Below, piece after piece: positions 1-7,924 of a stretch of 39,561 nucleotides of DNA. The notes below the pieces were generated by a model. That model saw only the letters and a list, made by a program, of their open reading frames with translations, ran no database searches and was not told the origin of the DNA. Every line of letters starts with the position of its first letter. Positions within the stretch are counted from its first letter, which is position 1. The DNA lies in contig CALXFH010000012.1 in NCBI GenBank assembly GCA_944387555.1, positions 1 through 39,561 on the forward strand. The letters run 5' to 3'. The translations under genes were made by a program, and so were the position numbers. The DNA comes from an uncultured Clostridia bacterium (lineage in GTDB: Bacteria > Bacillota > Clostridia > TANB77 > CAG-508).

Positions 1-90
1 TTTGGTACTTTTCGTACCGCTTAGGTTTTTCTCTAAAGGATTTTTGTTTATTTTTCAATGTACTTTTATGTTCCCTTTCTGCTTGGAACG

Positions 91-137
91 TTTTGCATTA
101 TACTATACCTTTTTCATTTTGTCAACACTTTTCGACA
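91..137 (-). promoter_or_regulatory. Leftward promoter P1 with upstream Spo0A-like box
   Basis: On the minus strand TTGACA (120-125) and TATAAT (97-102) are separated by 17 bp, a consensus housekeeping promoter reading out of the left edge. A TGTCGAA box (131-137) lies 5 bp upstream of the -35. TGTCGAA is the known Spo0A box, so sporulation-linked control of the gene beyond the edge is a reasonable inference. The target gene is not visible. Confidence 0.6.
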
Positions 138-285
138 ATTTTTTTAAAAACTTTTTTTACCCTGTTTTTGGGCAAAATAAAAAACTAGTAATTGCTGTTT
201 TTATTCTATTCTTTAAGTTCATTTTTTATTACTAATTCTTACGTTTTTTCTTCTTATTTTTTTGTCTGTTGCTAGGTACTTTTTT

Positions 286-314
286 ATAATAACACCTTTG
301 AAGATAAAAGTCAA
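286..314 (-). promoter_or_regulatory. Leftward promoter P3
   Basis: Minus-strand TTGACT (309-314) and TATTAT (286-291) have 17 bp spacing, with a TGT immediately before the -10. It lies between the two promoters that carry Spo0A-like boxes and points the same way. No convincing ORF lies between it and the left edge. Confidence 0.5.
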
Positions 315-390
315 TAGATTTTTTGAAATTTTTTGAGGAATTTTCTTCCTTTTTCTTGTTATTTTCTTAGGTGTCACTTAACGTATATTT

Positions 391-432
391 ATAATAACAT
401 TTTTAACTTTTTATGTCAATATATTTTCGACA
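391..432 (-). promoter_or_regulatory. Leftward promoter P2 with upstream Spo0A-like box
   Basis: Minus-strand TTGACA (414-419) and TATTAT (391-396) are 17 bp apart. TGTCGAA (426-432) sits 6 bp upstream of the -35. The roughly 30-bp block holding box and -35 resembles the one at P1, so the unit appears duplicated. Apart from these promoters I see no gene in 1-457; the rest is T-rich sequence. Confidence 0.55.
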
Positions 433-457
433 ATTTTTTTAAATTTTTTTACTTATT

Positions 458-691
458 TTATATTTCTACTAATATAATATCATCTCCAATACATTTAACC
501 TTTTGCCATGGTATTACTATATTATTATTTTGTGTAAAAAGATTTATTATTTTATTACTTCCTGGAACAATAATATGTGTTATAGTTCCTGTTTCTAAAT
601 CCGCGCATACATCTTGAACATATCCAAGTCTTTTTCCATCTGTTATATTAATTACTTCTTTATGTTTAAAATCTAATCCTTTATCACCCAT
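458..691 (-). CDS. YlmC/YmxH-family PRC-barrel sporulation protein
   Basis: This 77-residue protein is one PRC-barrel-like domain. It opens with DFKHKEVINITDGKRLGYV and has the ETGTITHIIVPG turn typical of the YlmC/YmxH family. In Clostridia and Bacilli this gene commonly follows sigG; its molecular role is not established. The ATG start follows AGGAGG at good spacing. It is the last gene of the division/sporulation cluster in this window and lies 81 bp downstream of sigG, past the sigG terminator, so it may have its own promoter. Family assignment is confident; function is not. Confidence 0.85.
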   Translation of the reverse strand: MGDKGLDFKHKEVINITDGKRLGYVQDVCADLETGTITHIIVPGSNKIINLFTQNNNIVIPWQKVKCIGDDIILVEI

Positions 692-747
692 TTTTATCCT
701 CCTATTAGATTTTATTCTTTACATATTATATATATGAAAGAAAAAAT

Positions 748-782
748 AAAATAGTCAAAGAAATTTCTTCGACTATTTATAA
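748..782 (-). terminator. sigG terminator
   Basis: The minus strand has an inverted repeat, AAATAGTCGAAGAAA paired with TTTCTTTGACTATTT, followed by a T-rich run. It overlaps the end of sigG and separates it from the ylmC-type gene. Confidence 0.65.
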
Positions 783-1549
783 AATCTTTTTATATGTTCT
801 ATAGCACTTTTTTCAAGTCTTGATACTTGTGCTTGGGAAATACCTATTTCATTTGCCACTTCCATTTGAGTTCTACCATCAAAGAACCTTTTTGTAACTA
901 TAACTCTTTCCTTTTCATTAAGTTTATTCAAAGCTCCTTCTATTGTCATTTTTTCTGCCCATAATTCATCTGTATTTTTATTGTCTTTTATTTGATCTAT
1001 TATATAGATATTTTCTGCTCCATCATTATATATTGGTTCTTGAAGTGATACCGGATCTTGAATTGCATCCATACAAAATCCTATTTCTTCTCTTTCAACT
1101 CCTAGCTCTTTTGCAATTTCTTCTACTCTTGGTTCTTTTCCATGTTCTTTTGTGTACCTTTCTTTAAACTGAATTACTTTGTAAGCCAAGTCTCTTACAG
1201 AACGACTTACTCTTATACTATTGTTATCTCTTAAATATCTTTTTACTTCTCCTATAATCATTGGTACTGCATAAGTACTAAATTGTACATTTTGACTTAA
1301 ATCAAAATTATCAATTGCTTTTATTAGTCCAACACAACCAACTTGAAACAAATCATCTGCCGCTTCTCCTCTTCCATAAAACCTTTGAATTACACTTAGT
1401 ACTAACCTTAAATTTCCATTTATAAACTTTGTTCTTGCTTCTTCATCTCCTGCTTTTATTTTTACGAATAGTTCTTCTTTTTCTTCCTTGCTTAGTAATG
1501 GTAATTTGGATGTGTTCACACCACATATTTCTACCTTATTATTTAACAA
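773..1549 (-). CDS. sigG: RNA polymerase sigma-G factor (late forespore)
   Basis: This 258-residue sigma-70 protein matches the length and organisation of sigma-G, the late forespore factor. The N-terminal motif VEICGVNTSKLPLL is typical of SigG. Region 2 includes GRGEAADDLFQVGCVGLIKAID and the -10 recognition helix with FSTYAVPMIIGEVKRYLR. The C-terminal helix-turn-helix is EVANEIGISQAQVSRLEK. The start is a TTG (1547-1549), 8 bp after a strong AAAGGAGG; no ATG is available at that spacing. It follows sigE as in most spore formers, but a GGGACG-type hairpin repeat lies between them. The reading frame is intact, unlike that of sigE. Confidence 0.95.
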   Translation of the reverse strand: MLNNKVEICGVNTSKLPLLSKEEKEELFVKIKAGDEEARTKFINGNLRLVLSVIQRFYGRGEAADDLFQVGCVGLIKAIDNFDLSQNVQFSTYAVPMIIGEVKRYLRDNNSIRVSRSVRDLAYKVIQFKERYTKEHGKEPRVEEIAKELGVEREEIGFCMDAIQDPVSLQEPIYNDGAENIYIIDQIKDNKNTDELWAEKMTIEGALNKLNEKERVIVTKRFFDGRTQMEVANEIGISQAQVSRLEKSAIEHIKRFYK

Positions 1550-1609
1550 AAGAAAAACCTCCTTTGAAACTACTTAATTTAAGTATTTCCAAATTTGGTT
1601 TTTTTATGC

Positions 1610-1640
1610 GCTGTTTTTTGCCCTCGTCATAAAAAACATC
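1610..1640 (-). repeat. REP-like hairpin, copy 1 (after sigE)
   Basis: This palindromic element has U6/A6 arms (TGTTTTTT ... AAAAAACA) around a G-rich loop, here ATGACGAGGGC, a variant of GGGACGGGGTC. It starts a few bases after the restored sigE stop. It belongs to a dispersed family also seen at 19171, 19270, 23569, 26594, 28490, 29236 and 37820. Confidence 0.65.
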
Positions 1641-1646
1641 ATTGCT

Positions 1647-2385
1647 CTATCCTATTTTACTTGATATTTCTTTTTTCATTTTATTAATAATCTTTTTTTC
1701 TAATCTTGATATGTAACTTTGTGATATTCCGAAGTTCGTCTGCAACTTCTTTTTGTGTTTTTTCTTCTCCTGTTTTAAATCCAAATCTCATTTCCATTAT
1801 ATTCTTTTCTCTATCATTTAATTTAGAAATAGAGTCCTTAAGTAAGGTCTTATCTACCTCATCTTCTAAATTTCTTGAAGTTACATCAGGTTCTGTTCCT
1901 AATATATCTGATAGTAAAAGTTCATTACCATCTCTATCCTTATTTAACGGTTCATCTATTGAAACTTCTCCTTTTGTTCTATTATTTTTTCTTAAAAACA
2001 TTAATATCTCATTTTCTATACATCTTGATGCATATGTTGCGAGTTTTATTTTTTTATCTGAATTAAATGTGTTTACTCCTTTCATTAGTCCTATTGTTCC
2101 TATTGATATTAAATCTTCTATTCCTATTCCTGTGTTTTCAAATTTTTTTGCAATATAAACTACTAATCTTAAATTTCTTTCTACTAATACTTGTCTTGCT
2201 TCTAAATTATCTTCTTCTGATAATTTTCTTATGTATTCTTCTTCTTCCTCTGGTGGTAATGGTGGTGGAAGTGTTTGACTTCCTGCTATGTAAAATATCG
2301 GCAAATATTCTATTTCGTTATCTTCATTTAAGTATCTTGCACAAACTGTATTTATTTTATGTTTTAAAAATTCTAGTATTTTCAT
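1647..2385 (-). CDS. sigE: Pro-sigma-E factor, +1 frameshift at CGG codon 219
   Basis: Sigma-E is the early mother-cell sporulation factor, made as an inactive precursor. The N-terminal part ([18 protein letters not shown]) resembles the pro-region cleavage site used by SpoIIGA, encoded just upstream. Regions 2 to 4 are standard. Read straight, frame 0 leaves the family at codon 219 (CGG, 1729-1731), inside the region 4.2 helix-turn-helix, and stops at 1684. Skipping the C at 1731 gives [14 protein letters not shown] and continues to a stop at 1647 for 245 residues, near the usual length. Frame 0 alone would lose the -35 recognition helix. The coordinates span the recoded product. Either programmed +1 recoding or an inactivating lesion is formally possible; the pattern across four genes favours recoding. 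Confidence 0.9.
1729..1731 (-). other. Candidate +1 recoding site in sigE (CTT CGGA)
   Basis: Codon 219 of sigE is CGG in frame 0. Dropping its C gives GGA (Gly), the conserved residue of the LGIS helix-turn-helix turn. Frame 0 terminates 15 codons later. The preceding codon is CTT, whose tRNA could not re-pair after a +1 slip, so slippage of the P-site tRNA is not the obvious mechanism. Confidence 0.75.
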
Positions 2386-2415
2386 TTTATCAGCTCCTTT
2401 TAGTCCAAATATTCC

Positions 2416-3303
2416 TTAAACAAATTCCATCCCCATAAGAGCTCTATATTCTCCTTTTTTAGTTAAAGATTTATCATATATTCCAAGTATAATATTTTCT
2501 TTTACATCTATTTCTTCTTCTTTTATTATTTTTAAATATTCTGGTTTTATTCCTATTAACATTCCATTTTGTTTTCCAAGTGATGAAAATGGAATTAACT
2601 TTAGCTTTGAAATATATTCATTTTTGATTTCTTCCGGTATTTTTTCAAAATCACCTCCTATAATATCTTCCAGATGATTTAATATTTCTTTAGGTATTAC
2701 ATCATATAATATCGAACGTTCTATGACCACTACAGGTGTATTTGTTATCGGTTCTTTTAACATATTGCCTGTATCTACTAAAGCTTCAGTTTTTATTTCT
2801 TTACCATTTAGCTTTACTTCAATTTTGTAAATTAAATCCTTTTTAGTCATTTTACTTTTTATAATAGTAAATGCTGTTATTATTACCACAAAAGCTACTA
2901 TTGCTGCTAAGATTACTGTTTTTAGCGGATATGTTCCTAAGAACAACCCATTTTTCATTAAAATATCTTGTGGCTTTACTATATAAATTAAAGCAAAAGC
3001 TGCTCCTCCAAATACAAATGAAGTTAAATAGAAAAATAATAATTCTTTGCACAGTTTTTTAACAGATTGTGGATAATATGCAATATACACAATAATTACT
3101 GATAATATTATTTTCAATATAAAGCTTGAGTATATTTTTAAAAAGCCAGTATAAGCTACAATTGTATATATTGCTCCAAGCAAACTTCCTAGGATTAACC
3201 TTATATGCTTTATTTTAATTTTTAAAATCAATCCAGTTGCAAGCAAAATTATGTAGTTCATTATTAAATTTTCTATTAATACAACATCAACATAAATGGT
3301 CAT
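2416..3303 (-). CDS. spoIIGA: Sporulation sigma-E processing peptidase SpoIIGA
   Basis: This 295-residue protein has five or more hydrophobic segments in its first 150 residues, followed by a cytoplasmic aspartic-protease-like domain. It starts MTIYVDVVLIENLIMNYII, the standard SpoIIGA beginning, and carries the catalytic motif ALVDTGNML near residue 175. It activates pro-sigma-E at the sporulation septum in response to a forespore signal. sigE starts 30 bp downstream, the conserved spoIIG operon order. The ATG follows AGGTGAT. The reading frame is intact. Confidence 0.93.
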   Translation of the reverse strand: MTIYVDVVLIENLIMNYIILLATGLILKIKIKHIRLILGSLLGAIYTIVAYTGFLKIYSSFILKIILSVIIVYIAYYPQSVKKLCKELLFFYLTSFVFGGAAFALIYIVKPQDILMKNGLFLGTYPLKTVILAAIVAFVVIITAFTIIKSKMTKKDLIYKIEVKLNGKEIKTEALVDTGNMLKEPITNTPVVVIERSILYDVIPKEILNHLEDIIGGDFEKIPEEIKNEYISKLKLIPFSSLGKQNGMLIGIKPEYLKIIKEEEIDVKENIILGIYDKSLTKKGEYRALMGMEFV

Positions 3304-3371
3304 ATCATCACCTGTAAATAATATTCTACTCCTTTTATTTTAAAAAATCTGTCTTTTCTTATGTGCGAAAA

Positions 3372-3410
3372 AAAGAAATAATCGAACATTTTCGATTATT
3401 TCTTCTAATT
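3372..3410 (-). terminator. ftsZ terminator
   Basis: The minus strand has a 12-bp perfect stem, GAAATAATCGAA with TTCGATTATTTC, a 4-nt loop and a run of seven T. It separates ftsZ from the spoIIG operon. Confidence 0.85.
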
Positions 3411-3432
3411 ACTATTTTTATTTTATTAAATT

Positions 3433-4557
3433 CTAGTTTTTGTTTCTATTTTTTCTTAAGAAAGCAGGTATATCTAAATCATTTTGTGATGAACTTGTAT
3501 CATGGCTTGCTGGTATTGAATTTATTTTTTTCTCCCATGTTTTAGATACCATATTGTCTACTCCAATGCTTGAAATTGGTTCATCTTTTTCAAATCCTGT
3601 TGCAATTACTGTTATTTGGATTTCATCGCCCATAGATTCATCCGTTACTGTACCAAATATGATATTTGCTTCTGGGTCTACACTTCTTTGAACAAGTTCT
3701 GCTGCTGTATTTACTTCATGTAATCCTAAATTATCTCCACCAGTAATGTTAATAATTACACCTTTTGCTCCTTCTATTGAAGTTTCTAGTAGTGGACTTT
3801 GGATAGCTTCTTTTGCAGCATCTTCTGCTCTATTTTCTCCTGATGCTCTACCAACACCCATATGTGCCATACCTTGATTTAACATTATTGTTTTAACATC
3901 TGCAAAGTCTAGGTTTACTAAACCTGGAATAGCAATTAAATCTGAGATACCTTGTACACCTTGTCTTAATACATCATCAGCCATCTTGAATGCTTCTATT
4001 ATTGATGTTTTACGATCTACTATTTGTAATAGTTTATCATTTGGAATTACTACTAATGTATCTACTTTTCCTTTTAAACTTTCAATTCCACGTTCTGCTT
4101 GTGATAATCTTTTCTTTCCTTCAAATGTAAATGGTTTAGTTACAACTCCTATTGTCAATATTCCCATTTCTTTAGCTGCTTGTGCTACTATTGGTGCAGC
4201 TCCTGTTCCTGTTCCACCACCCATTCCGGCTGTTACAAAAACCATATCTGCTCCTCTTAATACTTCTGCAACTTCTGATTTACTTTCTTCAGCTGCTTGA
4301 GCTCCAACATCTGGGTTTGCTCCTGCTCCTAATCCACGAGTAATTTTTTCTCCTATTTGAATTTTTGTTTTAGCTTTAGAAACTTGCAATGCTTGTCTAT
4401 CTGTATTAACAGCAATAAAGTCTACTCCTTTTATATCTGCTTCAATCATTCTGTTTACTGCATTGTTTCCAGCTCCTCCTACTCCTATAACTTTAATAGT
4501 AGCAGTTCCATCCATCATTGTAACATTATTGTTCTCGTCATTATTGTATTCCATCAT
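3433..4557 (-). CDS. ftsZ: Cell division GTPase FtsZ
   Basis: This tubulin-like GTPase forms the Z ring at the division site. The 374-residue protein has the glycine-rich loop [15 protein letters not shown] near residue 25, the signature [10 protein letters not shown] near residue 113 and the T7 loop [11 protein letters not shown]. The C-terminal tail ends [11 protein letters not shown], matching the conserved peptide that binds FtsA and other partners. It lies about 100 bp downstream of ftsA and is followed by a strong terminator. The ATG-ATG start follows GGGAGG; either ATG could be used. Confidence 0.98.
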   Translation of the reverse strand: MMEYNNDENNNVTMMDGTATIKVIGVGGAGNNAVNRMIEADIKGVDFIAVNTDRQALQVSKAKTKIQIGEKITRGLGAGANPDVGAQAAEESKSEVAEVLRGADMVFVTAGMGGGTGTGAAPIVAQAAKEMGILTIGVVTKPFTFEGKKRLSQAERGIESLKGKVDTLVVIPNDKLLQIVDRKTSIIEAFKMADDVLRQGVQGISDLIAIPGLVNLDFADVKTIMLNQGMAHMGVGRASGENRAEDAAKEAIQSPLLETSIEGAKGVIINITGGDNLGLHEVNTAAELVQRSVDPEANIIFGTVTDESMGDEIQITVIATGFEKDEPISSIGVDNMVSKTWEKKINSIPASHDTSSSQNDLDIPAFLRKNRNKN

Positions 4558-4663
4558 TTAGTTTTTCCTCCCTTTCTTATTTCAACCTCTTTTACAAGTT
4601 ATTCCCCTTTTATAACATGATTGCTAAATGAGTTATATATTTTTTATAAAAATTAATACCTAA

Positions 4664-5893
4664 TTATGAATAGAAAAATTCTTTTATTCTTTCTAATATA
4701 TTTTTTATAAAGCTTTCATTATTTTGTGTATCAATACTGCTTGAAACAGTTTTTGTAAAAGGTCTTGCTGCAATATAGCGTACTAAAGCATAGCTTGTTC
4801 TATATGCTGGCTTTACTGTACTTATTGCTCTTCCTGTTGATATCTTAACAGGTATATTTAAATTTATTTTTCCAGCCACATCACTTTTATTAATGTTTAC
4901 TATCCCTTGTCCTGTTAATATTACATTGTTTATTTTTTGTTTTAATCCATGAGATGTTATATCTTTATTTATAATTGAAAATATCTCTTCAATTCTTGCT
5001 TCTATAATTTCAATTAATTCTGAACTCTTTATTATTTTATTTTTTGTATTATCTTTGCAGGTATTTAAAATAATATCATTATCATTATCAATAAAAGATT
5101 TTAAAGCTAGTCCATATTGTCTTTTTAATTTATCAGCTTCTTCTTCAGAGATATTAAGTACAAGTGCTATATCATTTGTAATATTATCTCCTCCTAGTGG
5201 AATAGAATTGGTATATAAAAAGGTTGAACCTTCGAACACACCAATATCAGTATTTCCTGCTCCAATATCTAATAGCATGATATTGTCATGTAATTCATTT
5301 GTATCTAGTATTAAGTTTCTTTCAGCTAATGTTATTGGAACAATTCCATCTATTTCAAGTCCTGCTTTTTTAAATATTGTATGTAATTGTCTTATATAAT
5401 CCTTATCTGCAAGTATTACTTGTGCACTGATTGTAAAGCTAGCACTCAAGCTTCCTACCGGATCAGCCACAACAGTTCCATTTTCTAATGTTATTTTGTC
5501 TGGTACAACATCTATTAATGTTTTACCATCTGGAATCTCTATATCTTTTACTTGCATTATAGCATTTTGAACATCTCTTACAGATATTCCCGCATATTTA
5601 TCTTTAGCCTCTTTTGTGACACTATTTTGAACTATTGTTGCATACTTTCCTGGAATTGTTACATAGGCAGAATTTATTTTTAGGTTAGTCTCATCTTCAG
5701 CATCTTTAATAGTTTTTGCAAGGCTTAAGATTATTTCATCTTCATTTATTATTTTTCCTTTCTTTAGTCCATTACATTTATATGAGGTGTTGCATATAAT
5801 TTCTATTTGGCCAAAGTTGTTTACTTCTCCCACAACGGTGCAAACCTTACTTGTCCCAATGTCAACGCCCACTATGATATCTCCTATTGCCAA
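4664..5893 (-). CDS. ftsA: Cell division protein FtsA
   Basis: This actin-fold ATPase anchors FtsZ to the membrane. The 409-residue protein starts with the phosphate-1 motif IIVGVDIGTSKVCTVVGEV and contains the phosphate-2 block LLDIGAGNTDIGVFEG. The C-terminal end ERIKEFFYS is short and amphipathic, consistent with the FtsA membrane-targeting helix. It precedes ftsZ and has its own promoter at 5934-5962, with four phased repeats upstream. The ATG start follows GGAGGAATTAACTTGGC. Confidence 0.95.
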   Translation of the reverse strand: MAIGDIIVGVDIGTSKVCTVVGEVNNFGQIEIICNTSYKCNGLKKGKIINEDEIILSLAKTIKDAEDETNLKINSAYVTIPGKYATIVQNSVTKEAKDKYAGISVRDVQNAIMQVKDIEIPDGKTLIDVVPDKITLENGTVVADPVGSLSASFTISAQVILADKDYIRQLHTIFKKAGLEIDGIVPITLAERNLILDTNELHDNIMLLDIGAGNTDIGVFEGSTFLYTNSIPLGGDNITNDIALVLNISEEEADKLKRQYGLALKSFIDNDNDIILNTCKDNTKNKIIKSSELIEIIEARIEEIFSIINKDITSHGLKQKINNVILTGQGIVNINKSDVAGKINLNIPVKISTGRAISTVKPAYRTSYALVRYIAARPFTKTVSSSIDTQNNESFIKNILERIKEFFYS

Positions 5894-5933
5894 GTTAATT
5901 CCTCCATTTTTTAGTATAAATTTCTTAAGTGTA

Positions 5934-5962
5934 TATATATTACATTTTTTTTAAATTGTCAA
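5934..5962 (-). promoter_or_regulatory. ftsA-ftsZ promoter
   Basis: Minus-strand TTGACA (5957-5962) and TATATA (5934-5939) have 17 bp spacing, about 40 bp upstream of the ftsA start. Confidence 0.65.
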
Positions 5963-5967
5963 TAGAA

Positions 5968-6010
5968 TTTGTTATATTTTTGTAATATTTTTGTAACATG
6001 TTTGTAACAA
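5968..6010 (-). repeat. Four phased TRTTACAAAAA repeats upstream of the ftsA promoter
   Basis: Read on the minus strand, four near-copies of TRTTACAAAAA (first GTTACAAACA, last ATAACAAATT) follow each other with a period of 11 to 12 bp, directly upstream of the -35. One helical turn per repeat would put them on the same DNA face, as for a cooperative regulator. The binding factor is unknown. Confidence 0.55.
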
Positions 6011-6020
6011 TACTTATACA

Positions 6021-6443
6021 CTAGTTTTCTTCTGCTTTTACTTCTTCTTTTGTTTCAATTTTCTCTTCTTTTTTACCTTTTTTATTCTTCATCTCTTCAA
6101 ATTTCTTTGACCATTTATCTACAAAATATCTTCTTATAATTGCTAAATTTACAAACATTCTTCCTACAAATACAACAATTGCTGCTAAATAAATATCAAC
6201 ATTTAATCTTTGTCCTAATATTGTAAGTAATATTGCTAAAATTGCATTTCCAAAAAATCCAGTCGCAAAAATTTTCAAGTCAAAGTTTTTATTTATTACT
6301 GATGTAATTCCTCCAAATACAGAGTCTAAAGCTGCAACTACCGCAATTGCTAAATAACTTGAATATGTGTATGAAATCATTGGTGCATTCATACCAATTA
6401 AAGCTCCTAATATGCACCCTATTAAAATAGCTATAAAAATCAT
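6021..6443 (-). CDS. sbp: Small basic protein (Sbp, DUF1290 family)
   Basis: This 140-residue membrane protein has three or four hydrophobic segments and the family opening IAILIGCILGALIGMNAPMI with SYLAIAVVAALDSVFGGI. Sbp is a conserved Firmicutes protein of unknown function that accompanies DUF881 proteins and ftsA/ftsZ. The C-terminal 30 residues are a charged Lys/Glu tail (KKGKKEEKIETKEEVKAEEN), longer than the compact family core. It follows the second DUF881 gene closely and probably shares its transcript. Confidence 0.9.
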   Translation of the reverse strand: MIFIAILIGCILGALIGMNAPMISYTYSSYLAIAVVAALDSVFGGITSVINKNFDLKIFATGFFGNAILAILLTILGQRLNVDIYLAAIVVFVGRMFVNLAIIRRYFVDKWSKKFEEMKNKKGKKEEKIETKEEVKAEEN

Positions 6444-6469
6444 CGTTTTTCCTCCTATTTTTTATTTTT

Positions 6470-7180
6470 TTATTCCATATATTTTGTTTCTATGTCTCCG
6501 TTATATTTAGATATTTTTACATTATTTTCTTTTTGTATTGTAACATCTTGTCCTTTTTTCTTCATATCATCAACAGCTCCACCATTACCTACTAAAGAGC
6601 TTTCCAAATATGATGAATCTCCTATTGCTTTTATTGTATAAGGAGCAAGTATCCTTTCTCCATTAACTCTTATAACACTTGCAGCATCAATATACACTAT
6701 ATCACTCATATTTATTATTCTTTGATCATTTATTGATATTGCTTCTGCTCCTGCAAGCTTCAATGCATTCACTAATACTAATAAATCATCTGCCGTTATG
6801 TCTTCTATCTCTTCATTGTCAGTTTCATTTACCATGATTACAATGCCTTCTCCTTCTACATCTGTTTTCCCTAAAGACATATTTATTTGTTCTAACTCTG
6901 AGTCCATCAAATTACTTGTTTCTTCATTTGATTCTTTATTGTTTTTATATTCTTCTATCATACTTAAAGTTTCTTCATATTGCTGATTTACTTCATCATA
7001 TCTGTTTTTCCAGTTTGCAAGTTCTGTACTTAACTCTGACTCTCTCATATTTTCAATTGAAGTAACATCTGCTTCATTTACTATTTTAAACTGCATTGTC
7101 ATTACCAGAACTAAAGCAAAGCATGCAATTCCTGCTGTAATAATCATTGTTATTTTACCTTTTTTCATTTTTCTTTTCAT
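6470..7180 (-). CDS. DUF881-family divisome-associated protein (second copy)
   Basis: This 236-residue bitopic protein has an N-terminal membrane anchor (residues ~10-28), a coiled-coil stretch to about residue 100 and a DUF881 domain. The domain contains LVNALKLAGAEAISINDQRI and the IKAIGDSSYLESSL block. Its neighbour at 7194 has the same architecture and the same AGAEAISINDQRI motif, so the pair arose by tandem duplication, a common arrangement in Clostridia between divIB and sbp. The role is not established; location suggests the divisome or envelope. Confidence 0.88.
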   Translation of the reverse strand: MKRKMKKGKITMIITAGIACFALVLVMTMQFKIVNEADVTSIENMRESELSTELANWKNRYDEVNQQYEETLSMIEEYKNNKESNEETSNLMDSELEQINMSLGKTDVEGEGIVIMVNETDNEEIEDITADDLLVLVNALKLAGAEAISINDQRIINMSDIVYIDAASVIRVNGERILAPYTIKAIGDSSYLESSLVGNGGAVDDMKKKGQDVTIQKENNVKISKYNGDIETKYME

Positions 7181-7193
7181 TTAGTTCCTCCTT

Positions 7194-7913
7194 CTAGTCT
7201 TCTACTGACTTAGCATATTGATAAGTAATTGTTCCTGTGTATTTTGGTATTGTTATATTATTTGATTTTTCTAGTTTAACCTCAATACTATAATCCCTCA
7301 ATATATCCAAATATCCACCAGGTCTATCTAATGCTGCTAATTGCTCTGGAAGCCCTATTGCTTTTATTTCAAATGGTGCTCCTACTTTTTCACCATTTAT
7401 ATCTATTATATTTCCTCCACATATAATTCCTGTTGTTGGTATTATTCTCTGGTCATTTATTGATATTGCTTCTGCTCCTGCATTTTTTAGTTCATTTATT
7501 ACACTTAAAACATCAGTATCATGGACTAATAACAGACTTGGGTCTAAACTACTACTTGCATCTTTTTTACTGTCACCTAATGTTACAATTACACCTGATC
7601 CAGTTACTTCTGATAGTCCTATTATTTTATTTCCTTCTGTTATCTCTTGCTCTTTCTCCTTTAAGGCTGTATCATTTTGAGTTGCACTTTCTCTTTCTTT
7701 TTCTAGCTCTGCTTCTGCATCTGCTAAATCATCTACCTTATTGTCATATCTTTCTTTATACCTTAATACCTCTGCTCTTAAATTATTTTCTTCATAATTA
7801 TTACTAACTGCTGAATTTGTTCCGCTTACAGTTCTTACTTGTATACATATTCCAGCAGTTAATGCAAAGCACATAACTCCTAATACTATTGCAACAACTT
7901 TTTTATTTTGCAT
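7194..7913 (-). CDS. DUF881-family divisome-associated protein (first copy)
   Basis: The 239-residue protein has an N-terminal transmembrane anchor (VVAIVLGVMCFALTAGICI), a predicted coiled coil (residues ~40-90) and a C-terminal DUF881 domain with INELKNAGAEAISINDQRI and FEIKAIGLPEQL. It is paralogous to the next gene, 13 bp downstream. The start lies 11 bp after the restored divIB stop, with AGAGGTGAG overlapping the divIB end, so translation of the two is probably coupled. This only works if divIB is read through the CGG shift. Confidence 0.88.
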   Translation of the reverse strand: MQNKKVVAIVLGVMCFALTAGICIQVRTVSGTNSAVSNNYEENNLRAEVLRYKERYDNKVDDLADAEAELEKERESATQNDTALKEKEQEITEGNKIIGLSEVTGSGVIVTLGDSKKDASSSLDPSLLLVHDTDVLSVINELKNAGAEAISINDQRIIPTTGIICGGNIIDINGEKVGAPFEIKAIGLPEQLAALDRPGGYLDILRDYSIEVKLEKSNNITIPKYTGTITYQYAKSVED

Positions 7914-7924
7914 AATCTCACCTC

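Noticed and set aside
160..235. Leftward mini-ORF of about 20 codons between the promoters
   Set aside because: No ribosome site and no recognisable sequence.
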